Source of the DNA: JAMOAW01 sp039908535 | Lineage (GTDB): Bacteria > Pseudomonadota > Magnetococcia > Magnetococcales > JADFZT01 | Direction: 5' to 3' | DNA length: 64,000 nt | NCBI GenBank assembly: GCA_039908535.1 | Contig: JAMOAW010000013.1 | Span: 27,576-91,575, forward strand | Part shown: positions 35,532 to 45,990 of the stretch, one piece after another | How positions within the stretch are numbered: the stretch's first letter is position 1 | How the letters are laid out: every line of letters begins with the position of its first letter | Notes under the pieces: model-generated | Databases searched by the model: none | What the model was told of the DNA's origin: nothing | What the model saw: the letters and a program-made list of their open reading frames with translations, nothing else | Translations under genes and position numbers: made by a program

Positions 35532-37889
35532 TTAAGGAGTGTGCACGACATAAGTGGCAATCATCAACCGATCATCCGTCCGTTCGGCAGCCCCAAGCAC
35601 ATCGTTACTGGTAAACCCCCGCAAGCAATTTAACAACTGGGCGGTGATGAGCTGTCCAGGCACGAGCAAAGGATATCCAGGGGGATAAGGAATCACAAAG
35701 GCCGCAGAAATATAGTTTTCTTCCAAACTCCCTGTCTGCTCTATAGTTTGGCAAATATCTTCAACATCAATCACATTTAGGCGTTTTAACCCCAAATTCT
35801 TCGCCCAGTAACCCAAATTTTCCGTACCATAAAACCCTGAAAATTTGGTCAGCAAAGAGACGGTATTCTCCAAAGCCCCTAAGCATACATGCTCATTTTG
35901 CAATTGTGAGGCCAGGGTCTCCAATACATGACGCAACTGCTCAAAATGGGCGGAATCAATCCCAATATTAAAAATAATTAACACAACTTTTTGACCATAT
36001 TTATTGATGTGAATGGCATTATTTAAAAGCAATTGCCGAATTTTTTTTCCTGCAATCGCAAAATCCCAAGATAAAGTCACCCGGGTCGTATCGAAAAAAA
36101 AGTCATCCGGTGATAAATCAGGTCGGTCAGGATCCGCACTCTTCATCATCTCCTCGGCACTGACCACATAAAACGAATGACGACCACGACCTCCAGGGGG
36201 TCTTTCATAGTCTCGACGAAATTTTTCCGCCAATTGAATACTCTCCTCAATCAACTGCTCCCCTTCCAGTTGCGCCTGACGACGAGCAACATCTAAAGAG
36301 GCAATGATGTTGGCACTCGGACTGGTGGTGGTGTTGGAACGATAAGATTGCTCAAAGGCGATTCTAAACTCGGCCAATTCCATCAAAGGATCCCGATAAT
36401 GAATCATCGACCCCTGACGCAACGCGCTCAAGCGCTTGTGGATGGAGTGGGTGGAATAGATGCGCAACCCCTTCATTAAATTGTCGCCACCCTCTAAAGC
36501 ACCATGAAGAGCCGCATGCATGGCGGTGAATTCAATAAACCGGGGATGAAAAAAGGCATCCGCAGACCAAGCTTCATCAAACAAAAAAACAATGCCACGC
36601 AGAGCCGCGACAATAAAATCATGGGGAGTGGCAGCACGAGCCGTCGCTTTAAGATCGACCTCCTGGTTAAAGCGATACAGACGGTTTAACAATTCAGTAA
36701 AACGGGCCGTATGGCGATATTTTTCCCAATAGGCCGCCAAAACAGTACGCACCGTCGCCACCACCTTCATGGGCCGATAATAAAATCCATCAAACGTGGG
36801 ATTGGTCAAAATGAGCATGGCTGGCAGACGATTTTCTCGTTCCAAAAGCCCCTCCAGTTCCCTCTGGAGTATGGCCAATGGCGTTGGACCGGCAATCCCA
36901 TACATGTTGGAAAAAATCTCTAAATAAATCGGCTTCGCATGGGTGTAGGCCAAGGAATAATGGTGGGAAACATGGCAACTCAGTTCCAACATGACATAAT
37001 CATCTGGCTTAACAAAGGCAGAGATCACCACTCGATTGGCACTCGAAGTCCCACAGGTGACAAAACGCGTACCAAAATATTTTAAAGAAGAAACAGGAGC
37101 CAATCCCGCTCCAAACGCCGATGCCGCTTTGAGCTGTGCCTTTTTAATGGCCTCTTTGGGCATGAGCAAAGAATCCAAAGGAGAGGTGGCCAGCGAGGTC
37201 TCCGCATCAAAATATTCGTTATAATAGGCCGCAAAATCAACATAAGAGGGGGAACACGACTGACCCCGACCGATGGGAAGAGTATGAAAACTGACCAATG
37301 GATCTTGGGTAAAACGTTTCAAAGAGTCCCAATAAGGGGCTTCGTAGTAGCTGTGAATAATACGATTTAACTCTTGCTCTAACAGGTGAGCAAACAGAGC
37401 CGAATTGGCCAGATCGGTGTAAAATAGCGGCGGCGCACCAATCAATTGCCGCGTAAATGTTTGCATATCCAGATTCGACTGGGAGTTATGAAGAATAAAC
37501 AGAGAAAGATCAGGATGAAAAAAACGCAGCAAACGGCACACCTCCAGTGGTTCTGGAAGCGCATCCCACGCCAAAACCACGGCGCGCAACCGCACCAACC
37601 GCTGATCGTCATCCCCTACGATCCCCTTCTCCAAACGCAAAACCCCGCGCAACTTTGAAAGATTCTCCCCCTGAGCACAATGCCTAAGTGGGTAGTGCAA
37701 AAGTTGCAACGAATGACCAAATGGTGCCACAATCTTCAAGGCCATCACGGCCTGAAAAAACGAACTTCCCCCCTCCTGCACGCCGCCATCCATCAACAGG
37801 ATCGTATGAAGTTGCGGGATGGCGATGCCCATCGGATGATCAAGGGTGCTCTGGATACTATTGGTCATGTATAGACATCTTCCCACCAA
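35532..37889 (-). CDS. PLP-dependent Orn/Lys/Arg-type decarboxylase
   Basis: The 785-residue protein is a fold-type I group III decarboxylase. After a diverged N-terminal wing come CGTSSANRVV, FLFDEAWSADAFFHP (Asp ~438 for the pyridine N) and the PLP-lysine site STHSIHKRLSALRQGSMIH (Lys ~485). A C-terminal domain (~610-785) is present. ODC/LDC/ADC members make diamines; the substrate here cannot be read. Position directly after the NRPS suggests it supplies a polyamine-type building block or terminal amine. The second ATG at 37868 is an alternative start. Confidence 0.85.
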   Translation of the reverse strand: MVGRCLYMTNSIQSTLDHPMGIAIPQLHTILLMDGGVQEGGSSFFQAVMALKIVAPFGHSLQLLHYPLRHCAQGENLSKLRGVLRLEKGIVGDDDQRLVRLRAVVLAWDALPEPLEVCRLLRFFHPDLSLFILHNSQSNLDMQTFTRQLIGAPPLFYTDLANSALFAHLLEQELNRIIHSYYEAPYWDSLKRFTQDPLVSFHTLPIGRGQSCSPSYVDFAAYYNEYFDAETSLATSPLDSLLMPKEAIKKAQLKAASAFGAGLAPVSSLKYFGTRFVTCGTSSANRVVISAFVKPDDYVMLELSCHVSHHYSLAYTHAKPIYLEIFSNMYGIAGPTPLAILQRELEGLLERENRLPAMLILTNPTFDGFYYRPMKVVATVRTVLAAYWEKYRHTARFTELLNRLYRFNQEVDLKATARAATPHDFIVAALRGIVFLFDEAWSADAFFHPRFIEFTAMHAALHGALEGGDNLMKGLRIYSTHSIHKRLSALRQGSMIHYRDPLMELAEFRIAFEQSYRSNTTTSPSANIIASLDVARRQAQLEGEQLIEESIQLAEKFRRDYERPPGGRGRHSFYVVSAEEMMKSADPDRPDLSPDDFFFDTTRVTLSWDFAIAGKKIRQLLLNNAIHINKYGQKVVLIIFNIGIDSAHFEQLRHVLETLASQLQNEHVCLGALENTVSLLTKFSGFYGTENLGYWAKNLGLKRLNVIDVEDICQTIEQTGSLEENYISAAFVIPYPPGYPLLVPGQLITAQLLNCLRGFTSNDVLGAAERTDDRLMIATYVVHTP

Positions 37890-37910
37890 AATTCATCGAA
37901 TAACCATTTG

Positions 37911-38068
37911 GTAACCGTTCAGATAAAAAAAATCAAAAACAAGACCTTGGGGGCAATCCCCCACCCCCCCTGCTATTTGAAGAAAGCAAAACCGAATTCA
38001 AAAGCAAAAACAAAACCCTGGGGGCAATCCCCCAGACCCCTTTTTTTTATTAATATATAAACGGTTAC
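37911..38068 (+). repeat. Type-B element between NRPS and decarboxylase
   Basis: GTAACCGTTCA at 37911-37921 and a one-mismatch partner TAAACGGTTAC ending at 38068 enclose the typical core, here with GGGGGCAATCCCCC in both hairpins. It sits between the NRPS stop and the decarboxylase start, both minus-strand genes. Confidence 0.88.
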
Positions 38069-38090
38069 ACCATTTGATTGATTGTGATTT

Positions 38091-41000
38091 TCACAAATGG
38101 CCCTGGCTCTTCGTCGCATATGATTCCATCTCCTCACAAATTTTTTGCAAACGATGCAAAAATTGCTCGGTTAAGCCTTCGATCGTCTGCCGATCATGCA
38201 AATTGGAACTATAAACCCAACGTTGGTTAAGCTGGCCATTTTTAATACCACCAACAACCTCTAAAATATGCCGACGCTGACCAATTTTGCTTTCCGAGGT
38301 ACGCGTCTGACCAAGTGACTCATTGATCTCGCCCCAAATCTCCTCCTCTGGGGCGGTCATTGGCCTTTCGGTCGCAGGTGTTTGATACTGTCCAGTATAA
38401 TTAAAAGCGATCTGGGCGGCAGGCATACGCGACAAAGCCTCCGCAACCTCTGGGTAGCCATCCAGATAACGAAGGAGACCATAACCAATGCCATTATGGG
38501 CAACACCGCTCATTTTTGCACTCGTTGCCTGCAAATTCTCCCGAAGAGATCTATCCGGGTCTACCTCTAAAGCCAAAGGATAAAAACAGGTAAACCAACC
38601 CACTGTGCGCGCAATATTGATATCCTCTTCAAGACTCTCGCGACCGTGGCTTTCAATGTTGATCAGAGTCCACCGCTGGTGCATCCAATCACAGAGCGTC
38701 ATCGCCAATGCCGCCAATAATAGATGGTGAACGTGATTTTGAAAATGCAATTTGGCCACCTGGAGCAGCCTGTAGGTGGTACTCTCATCCAAAATGACCA
38801 TCTGCATACAAACAGAGGCGAGGGTGTTGTCTCCATCGCCATGGTCAAGAGGCAATTTCCCAAACGAAAACTCGGTCTGAGCCAACCAAAAGGAGATCTC
38901 ATCCCCTATCTTCGACGATAAAAGATAATTCCGCAACGACGCGCTCCACCGTTTAAAAGAGGTGGTTTTCATCGGCAAAACAACCGTTGCGTTGGACTTG
39001 ACCCTTGTCTGGTAGGTCCGCATAAGATCTTCGATCAAAATGGACCAGGAGATGATATCAACAACCAAATGGTGGACAATAAACAACAGCCGACCAAACG
39101 CCATCGAACCCGCATTAAACCAAATCATGCGCACCATGGGGCCTTGCGCAAGATTGAAACTCTCCTGGGCTGCCAAAAAAAGATCGGCAATCCGCTGTTT
39201 TTTTTCGGCCTGATCCTTGAGCAAATGCAGATCAATGCTGGCAAACGGAATCTCTGTGGAAGGCTCAGAGATCCACTGCCGCCATCCATGCTCCGTCGGC
39301 TCAAAGCGTAACCGCAAGGCATCGTGATGATTTAAAAGGCTCTGCAACGCGTATTGCATGGCATCTGGAGAAAAGTTTCCAGGCACGGGAATGGCACGCC
39401 AATAGTTAAAATGGTGAAATGGCATCTCCAGGCTAAAAAACCAAATCTGCACGGGCGTCAGCGGAACCTCGCCCAGAACCAACCCCTGATCTACCACAAT
39501 ATCCGTAATCTTCTCAACAACCAAAGCCAGTTCGGCAATGGTTTGGTGTTGAAATAGACTCTGGGGTGTGAGCTTTAAACCCGCCTCGCCCGCCCGTGAG
39601 ACAACCTGAATGCTCATGATCGAGTCGCCACCCAATTCAAAAAAATTGGCATGAATCCCGACCCGATCCACCCCCAAAACATTGGCCCAAATTTGCGCTA
39701 AAATGCGTTCCAGCTCATTGGTGGGTTCAACATAGTTCTCCAGCTCCATCTGTTTGACATTGGGCTGAGGGAGGGCCTTGCGGTCGATCTTGCCATTGGC
39801 GGTCATGGGCAGAATGGCGAGCACCACTAAAAACGCCGGGATCATATGTTCAGGAAGATTTTTTTTCAAATAGGCCCGCAGTTCACCCATGAGGGGAGGA
39901 TGATCGGCCTCTCTGGGGGTCAAGTAGGCCGCCAGCCGTTTTATGCCCTGTTGATCGTTGACCAGCACAACACATTGACCCACTTGCGGGTGTAACGCCA
40001 ATACCACCTCGATTTCGGTTAATTCAATGCGAAAGCCGCGAATCTTCACCTGATGGTCCATACGACCGAGAAAATCTAACGTACCGTTGGCCAACCAGCG
40101 CACCAAATCCCCAGTACGATAAAATCGTGCGTTTGGATGGTCAGCAAAAGGATTGACCAAAAACCGCTCGGCCGTAAGGTCAGGCCGATTGAGATAACCC
40201 CGCGCCACCCCCACACCACCAATGTACAACTCCCCTGGCGTACCTATAGGCACAGGCTGCATCCCCCGATCCAGCACATAAAGGGTCACATTGGCAAGGG
40301 GACGCCCCAATGGCGGTTTGGATTTAAAATCCCAATTCACGGCTAAAGTGGCCCCAATAGTGGTTTCAGTTGGACCGTACCCATTGATAAACCTGCGATC
40401 TTTGCCCCAACGTTGCGCCAACTCTGGTGGACAAGCATCCCCACCAACGGTCACCGTCTTTAAATGGGGCAGTCGGGTGTGTAAATCACTCGGCAGGGCC
40501 GCCAACATGGTCGGCGAGAGGGTGATCGTGGTAATCCGATTGTTTTCCAGTACTCCCGCCCAATGAGGACCGGGGATCGACTCCTCCTTTGACATTAAAT
40601 AGAGAGTCGCCCCCCCTACCAAGGTACGAAAAATCTCCCCCAAGGCGGCGTCAAAGCTGATCGATAACGTCTGCAACACCCGACTTTCCGGCGTAATCTG
40701 AAAAATGGGAATTTGAGCCGTGATAATATTGACCAAATTGCTATGGGTCACCAATACCCCTTTGGGCTGACCAGTCGAGCCAGAGGTATAAACAACATAA
40801 ACGAGATGATTGGGAAGGGAAAAATTTTCCAACGGCATATCCGCTTCTGCGGCAATACTCTGCCAATCGCTATCTAAACAAAGCGGTGCTGCAGCTTCAA
40901 GGGGCAAAAGATGGCGTAGATGCTCCAAGGTTAACACCAAAGAGACGTTGGCATCGGCCAGCATGAATGCCAACCGCTCTTCAGGATAGGCCGGGTCCAA

Positions 41001-44000
41001 GGGAAGAAAGGCCCCACCCGCCTTCAATACCCCCAAAAGCCCCACCAACATCTCAAACCCACGCTCCATACACCAACCAACAATGGTTTCTGGTCCAACG
41101 CCCCGACTGCGAAGATGGCGCGCCAGTTGATTGGCGCGCCGATTCAACTCGGCATAACTCATCGTTTGTTCGTTAAAACAGACCGCCGTATGGTCTGGAA
41201 AATGAATGACGTGCCGCTCTATCAATTGGTGCATAGCGAGATTCACCAACGGGCGTGGCACACCGCTGCTCCATTTACCCAAAATCCGGGCGCGCTCCAT
41301 ATTCGACAACATGGAAATTTCCGCCAATGGACGGTCCGGTTGCAACGCCAATTGCCTAAACAACAACTGAAAATGGCGACCCATACCTTGAATGGTCCCT
41401 GGGGTAAAAATATCCGAATTATATTGCAGTATCCCCTCCAGTTTTTTCCCCATCTCCTGGACAACCAACACCAAATCAAAGTTGGAGGTCTCCATCTCTT
41501 GACTCTTCTGGTGCGCAATAAAACCATGGCCACTCCCCTGAGCTGGTGCGGCCTTCTGATGAACAAACAATACTTGAAACAAAGGATGACGGTTCAGGTT
41601 ACGCGACACACCAAGGGCGTCGACAATCTTATCAAATGGAACTTCCTGATGTTCAAAAGCGGCGTAACAAATATCACGTGTTTGCCGCAATAACATTCTA
41701 AAATTCGTCCAGTCCGTATGAATACGAATTACCAATGTATTGATAAAAAAGCCAATAATATTTTCCAACGCCGGTTGATTCCGATTCCCCATAGGCGTAC
41801 CAATGCAAATATCCTCTTGACCGCTATAACGAGAAAGCATCAAAGCATAAACAGCCAACAACGCCATAAAGGGCGTGGCCCCCTCCACCTGGGCCAATGT
41901 CTGCAATTGCATCATGGCTTGAGGATCCAGCATAAATGACTCACTACCCCCTCGATAACGATGGATCGGTGGTCTGGGATGGTCGGTGGGTAGCTCCAAC
42001 TGGGCGGCATCGGCCAACTGTTCGCGCCAATAACCAAGCTCCCGCTCCAGGGTCTCACCTTGCAGCCAATTGCGTTGCCAAAGCGCATAATCAGCATATT
42101 GCAACGCCAATTCAGGCAAAATAACGGGTTTTTTGTGCAAAAATGCCTGATAAAAAGTCTCCATTTCATGGGAAAACACCCCCAATGAACGCCCGTCGGT
42201 GATAATGTGGTGCATGACAACCGCAAACACGTGATGTTCAGGGGTGATGCGCTGCAATCGAATCCGCAAAAGAGGTCCCTGACGGAGATCCCAGGGTTCC
42301 CGCATCACGTCACGCATCAAGGCGCGTGAACGTTCCTCACGCTCTTTTTCAGGAAGAGCCGTCAAATCGATCACGCTCAGAAAAATTTTTACTTGAGGAT
42401 CATCCGCGGTATGAATCACCTGTAAAGGTTCCCCATCGCGGGCGATAAATGTGGTGCGCAAAGATTCATGACGCGCTACAACGGCGTTTACCGCTTGCTC
42501 TAAAACCTCCACATGCAATGGTCCACGAAAATGCAAAATTAAGGGGACGCTGTAAGAGAGACTTCCAGGGTTGAGTTGGTCTAAAAACCACATGCGCTGC
42601 TGAGGAAAAGATAAACGAACCATCTTGCCGCGCTCCGCTCGGGTCACTTCTGGGATATCCTGACTCCCATCCCCCTGGACTATGGCAACATCAACCCATT
42701 CCGCCAAAGCCGCCACGGTGCGGGAGTCGAAGAGTCGCCGCAAAGGCACCTGGATGCCAAATAATGTACTCAGCCGAGTCACAATGCGCGCCGCCAACAA
42801 AGAGTGTCCACCAAGCAGAAAAAAATCGCTATCCGCCCCAACATCTACCACCCCCAACATCGAGGACCAAATCTGGGCAATCTTTTTTTCGGTCTCGGTT
42901 TCCGGTGGACGAGAACGGTTTGACTCGCCAATATGCGTGGCAACTTCATCACTCTTCAGCTTGGGCAGGGCCTTGCGGTCTATTTTGCCATTCGGAGTGG
43001 TGGGCAACGCCTCCAGAGGAAGATAAAGCATAGGGATCATATGTTCAGGCAAATGCGCACGCAAAAACTGCTGAAGCTTTTCGGCGGTGGGTAACTCCCC
43101 CTTTAACACGACAAAAGAGATCAGGTTTTGATCATCGGTCACCACCACCGCAGCCTGTTGGATAGCGTCGTGGGAACATAAGGCACTTTCGATCTCCTCC
43201 AACTCAATGCGGAACCCACGGAGTTTCACCTGTTGATCCCGTCGCGAGAGATATTCCAGATGACCATCTGGCCTCCAACGCACCAAATCGCCGCTGCGGT
43301 ACAACCGCGCCTCTGGTTCTTCGCTGAAGGGATGGGGAATAAATTTTTCCGCCGTTAACTCTGGACGTCGCCAATACCCACGCGCCAAACCAAGCCCGCC
43401 GACATACAACTCCCCAGGGACTCCGATGGGACAGGGGCGCATCCGATCATCCAGGACATACAATTGCACGTTGCCCATGGGGCGACCAATGGGCAACGGC
43501 TCCTCTAAAGTCATTTGGCGCGAGTCACTGCGACAGGCATCCCAAACCTCACTGGTCCCATACAGATTGGTCAAAACCGCGTTCGGCAGGCGTTGCATAA
43601 ATGTACGGCTTAAATCCAACGGCAAAGGTTCCCCACTGCTAATCCAGTGGCGCAGACGCGGCAGACGTGCCGCCAGATCGATCTGGGAATCAAGCAACGC
43701 CCGCAGCAAAGAAGGAACCAAAACAATGCGCGTGACCCCAGCGGTAGACAACGTATCCACCAACAAATGCGGATCTTTGACATGGGGTTCCGGGATCAAA
43801 GTCGTGGTAAGCCCGTTGTGCCAAGCGGAAAACATCTCCCAAATGGAATCGACAAAACTCAAAGAAGTTTTAACACCCAGGGACTCCCCAGGTTCAAACA
43901 GGTCATGCTCTATAAAAAGGCGGTTGACCGCCACTCGATGCGGGATGGCGACCCCCTTGGGCGTGCCAGTGGAACCCGATGTATAAAGAACATAACCGAG

Positions 44001-45845
44001 ATCCTCTGCGGTAATGATCACAACTGGTGCAACATCAGAACAGGCTTCCCACTCCGCCCCATCCCGGTCCAAACAGACCATGCGTGCCACACTCTCCTTA
44101 AAATGGCCTGCCATACGCTCTGTTGTCAGCACCAGATTGGCCTGAGAGTCTGCCAACATAAACTGCAGACGTTCCAGAGGATAATTGGGATCCATCGGTA
44201 CATAAGCCCCACCCGCTTTGAGAATCGCCAACAGACCAACCACCATGTTGGTAGAACGTTCGACGCACAACCCCACTAAACTTTCCCGCTCAACACCCTG
44301 CTGGCGAAGATAATGGGCCAGTTTATTGGAAACTCTATCCAGGGCCGCATAGCTCAACTGTTGATTGCCATCAATAAGAGCAATCGCCTCTGGGGTCCGA
44401 CGCACCTGAGCTGCAAAAATGTGGGGAAGTGTCAAAGAGTTATCAAAGGGAACCGTGGTTTGATTCCATTCGTAGAGAAGACGATGGCTTTCGGTGGCAG
44501 AAATCATAGGCAAATCATCAACAAGAGCTTCTGTCCCCAAGGAGATCATACTCAGAAGGGTACGCAGATGCTCCCCTATTTGGGTGATACTATGGGTATT
44601 GAACCGGCGCGTGTTGTATGTCAACCGTAATAAAAGGGCATCGTCTCGAAAAGAGATATCAAGCAAAAGAGGATAATTTTGGCGAATTTGAAACATGGGT
44701 TTGTCATTGGATTTTTCTAAAACCGCCCGTGCTGACTTTGCCTGTTCATGTTGCTTGGGAGTATTGTTGTTGTCGATCATGGATTCAAACAGGGGAGAGC
44801 CCCTAGAGAGTTCGCTCCAATTTTGTATAGAGCGCAAAGGAGTGTACTCGTAACGTTGTAACTCACTCTGCTGGCGTTGAAGTTGATTCAGCCACGCCCG
44901 CAGGTTCATCTGCTCCTCAACGGTCACCCGTACCGGAAGGGTGTTGAGGAACATGCCCACCATGGACTCCACATTTTCCATCTCGGAGGGTCTACCAGAA
45001 ACCAACATACCAAATACGACATCTTTTAATCCGCTGTAACGACTCAAGATAATTGCCCAGGCAGCAACAATGAGGGTGTTGATCGTGACATGGTTTATAC
45101 GTGCAGAGGCTTGTATATCAAAATAATTCACCCCTTCGATGCTTATCTTACACTCATCAAAACGCAGGTGATATCCCCGTTGACGATGGGCTCCCAGGTC
45201 GGTGGGAAGCGGCGTGGCATCGCGGATTCCATGCAAATAACCACGCCAAAACGCCTCTGCTTGATTCTGATCCTGTTTGCGAAGCCAAAGAATATAATCG
45301 GAGTAAGGCCGAATAAACGGCAAAGAGATCTCGCTACCTCTTCGCAATCCCTGATAAATAGTCGTAACTTCACGTAACAAAAGCGGATGAGACCAGCCAT
45401 CCAGAAGCAAATGGTGGTGACTAAAAATGAGAAAATAATCGGTATCGGTACTCTTGATCAAAAAAACACGGATCAATGGCGGTTGGGTAAGATCAAAACC
45501 ACGCCGGATATCCTCACGCAAAAAATCTTGCAGGCGCACATCCTGTTCCCAAAGATTGATCGCACTCCAATCCAATGTTTCAAAAGGGAGATCGGCATGA
45601 CGATGGACCCATTGTTCAGGATGTTCAAGATTTTCCCAATGAAAAGAAGTACGCAGAATGGAATGGCGATCAACGACGATTTGCCAAGCTTGATGCAATA
45701 ATTTTTCATCGACATGGACCAGCTTGTGAAACGCTTGGTTCATGTACATACCAGATCCGCTGTCTCCCAACGTATAAATAAGCATCCCCTCCTGCAAAGG
45801 GGATAGCTCATAGCGATTTTCAATAGCGGCGGGCATATCTGTCAT
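38091..45845 (-). CDS. Two-module nonribosomal peptide synthetase, C-A-T-C-A-T-E
   Basis: The ~2584-residue enzyme is read, numbered from a TTG at 45881, as: C (HHLLLDGW, 156-163), A1 (LYTSGSTGTPKG, ~631), T1 (LGGHSL, Ser 1027), C (HHIITDG, 1224), A2 (VYTSGSTGQPKG, ~1697), T2 (LGGDSI, Ser 2087), E (HHLVVDIISW, 2270; FNYTGQY). There is no TE or reductase. A1 pocket residues V677 D678 W681 V720 I747 S749 L773 lack the usual Asp235 and fit the beta-alanine code; A2 reads D-A-G-T-T-G-G-I-G with no clear match. The start at 45845 is preferred; 45860 is possible. Confidence 0.95.
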   Translation of the reverse strand: MTDMPAAIENRYELSPLQEGMLIYTLGDSGSGMYMNQAFHKLVHVDEKLLHQAWQIVVDRHSILRTSFHWENLEHPEQWVHRHADLPFETLDWSAINLWEQDVRLQDFLREDIRRGFDLTQPPLIRVFLIKSTDTDYFLIFSHHHLLLDGWSHPLLLREVTTIYQGLRRGSEISLPFIRPYSDYILWLRKQDQNQAEAFWRGYLHGIRDATPLPTDLGAHRQRGYHLRFDECKISIEGVNYFDIQASARINHVTINTLIVAAWAIILSRYSGLKDVVFGMLVSGRPSEMENVESMVGMFLNTLPVRVTVEEQMNLRAWLNQLQRQQSELQRYEYTPLRSIQNWSELSRGSPLFESMIDNNNTPKQHEQAKSARAVLEKSNDKPMFQIRQNYPLLLDISFRDDALLLRLTYNTRRFNTHSITQIGEHLRTLLSMISLGTEALVDDLPMISATESHRLLYEWNQTTVPFDNSLTLPHIFAAQVRRTPEAIALIDGNQQLSYAALDRVSNKLAHYLRQQGVERESLVGLCVERSTNMVVGLLAILKAGGAYVPMDPNYPLERLQFMLADSQANLVLTTERMAGHFKESVARMVCLDRDGAEWEACSDVAPVVIITAEDLGYVLYTSGSTGTPKGVAIPHRVAVNRLFIEHDLFEPGESLGVKTSLSFVDSIWEMFSAWHNGLTTTLIPEPHVKDPHLLVDTLSTAGVTRIVLVPSLLRALLDSQIDLAARLPRLRHWISSGEPLPLDLSRTFMQRLPNAVLTNLYGTSEVWDACRSDSRQMTLEEPLPIGRPMGNVQLYVLDDRMRPCPIGVPGELYVGGLGLARGYWRRPELTAEKFIPHPFSEEPEARLYRSGDLVRWRPDGHLEYLSRRDQQVKLRGFRIELEEIESALCSHDAIQQAAVVVTDDQNLISFVVLKGELPTAEKLQQFLRAHLPEHMIPMLYLPLEALPTTPNGKIDRKALPKLKSDEVATHIGESNRSRPPETETEKKIAQIWSSMLGVVDVGADSDFFLLGGHSLLAARIVTRLSTLFGIQVPLRRLFDSRTVAALAEWVDVAIVQGDGSQDIPEVTRAERGKMVRLSFPQQRMWFLDQLNPGSLSYSVPLILHFRGPLHVEVLEQAVNAVVARHESLRTTFIARDGEPLQVIHTADDPQVKIFLSVIDLTALPEKEREERSRALMRDVMREPWDLRQGPLLRIRLQRITPEHHVFAVVMHHIITDGRSLGVFSHEMETFYQAFLHKKPVILPELALQYADYALWQRNWLQGETLERELGYWREQLADAAQLELPTDHPRPPIHRYRGGSESFMLDPQAMMQLQTLAQVEGATPFMALLAVYALMLSRYSGQEDICIGTPMGNRNQPALENIIGFFINTLVIRIHTDWTNFRMLLRQTRDICYAAFEHQEVPFDKIVDALGVSRNLNRHPLFQVLFVHQKAAPAQGSGHGFIAHQKSQEMETSNFDLVLVVQEMGKKLEGILQYNSDIFTPGTIQGMGRHFQLLFRQLALQPDRPLAEISMLSNMERARILGKWSSGVPRPLVNLAMHQLIERHVIHFPDHTAVCFNEQTMSYAELNRRANQLARHLRSRGVGPETIVGWCMERGFEMLVGLLGVLKAGGAFLPLDPAYPEERLAFMLADANVSLVLTLEHLRHLLPLEAAAPLCLDSDWQSIAAEADMPLENFSLPNHLVYVVYTSGSTGQPKGVLVTHSNLVNIITAQIPIFQITPESRVLQTLSISFDAALGEIFRTLVGGATLYLMSKEESIPGPHWAGVLENNRITTITLSPTMLAALPSDLHTRLPHLKTVTVGGDACPPELAQRWGKDRRFINGYGPTETTIGATLAVNWDFKSKPPLGRPLANVTLYVLDRGMQPVPIGTPGELYIGGVGVARGYLNRPDLTAERFLVNPFADHPNARFYRTGDLVRWLANGTLDFLGRMDHQVKIRGFRIELTEIEVVLALHPQVGQCVVLVNDQQGIKRLAAYLTPREADHPPLMGELRAYLKKNLPEHMIPAFLVVLAILPMTANGKIDRKALPQPNVKQMELENYVEPTNELERILAQIWANVLGVDRVGIHANFFELGGDSIMSIQVVSRAGEAGLKLTPQSLFQHQTIAELALVVEKITDIVVDQGLVLGEVPLTPVQIWFFSLEMPFHHFNYWRAIPVPGNFSPDAMQYALQSLLNHHDALRLRFEPTEHGWRQWISEPSTEIPFASIDLHLLKDQAEKKQRIADLFLAAQESFNLAQGPMVRMIWFNAGSMAFGRLLFIVHHLVVDIISWSILIEDLMRTYQTRVKSNATVVLPMKTTSFKRWSASLRNYLLSSKIGDEISFWLAQTEFSFGKLPLDHGDGDNTLASVCMQMVILDESTTYRLLQVAKLHFQNHVHHLLLAALAMTLCDWMHQRWTLINIESHGRESLEEDINIARTVGWFTCFYPLALEVDPDRSLRENLQATSAKMSGVAHNGIGYGLLRYLDGYPEVAEALSRMPAAQIAFNYTGQYQTPATERPMTAPEEEIWGEINESLGQTRTSESKIGQRRHILEVVGGIKNGQLNQRWVYSSNLHDRQTIEGLTEQFLHRLQKICEEMESYATKSQGHL

Positions 45846-45990
45846 GAGAGCGATTGCCATGCACAGCCAAACGCCCCCCAACCAAAGCCATTCCGGTCAT
45901 GAAGAGGTGCGCCAGTGCTGAGATCTAATAAAAAAAACAGGAGAGGATTTCTGGCAATGCTTATTTTCATAGATAGTTTAGACAATACGA

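Noticed and set aside
41115..44279. Several long plus-strand ORFs opposite the NRPS
   Set aside because: They are antisense shadows of a high-quality 2.6-kb-residue-scale NRPS frame and show no domain pattern.
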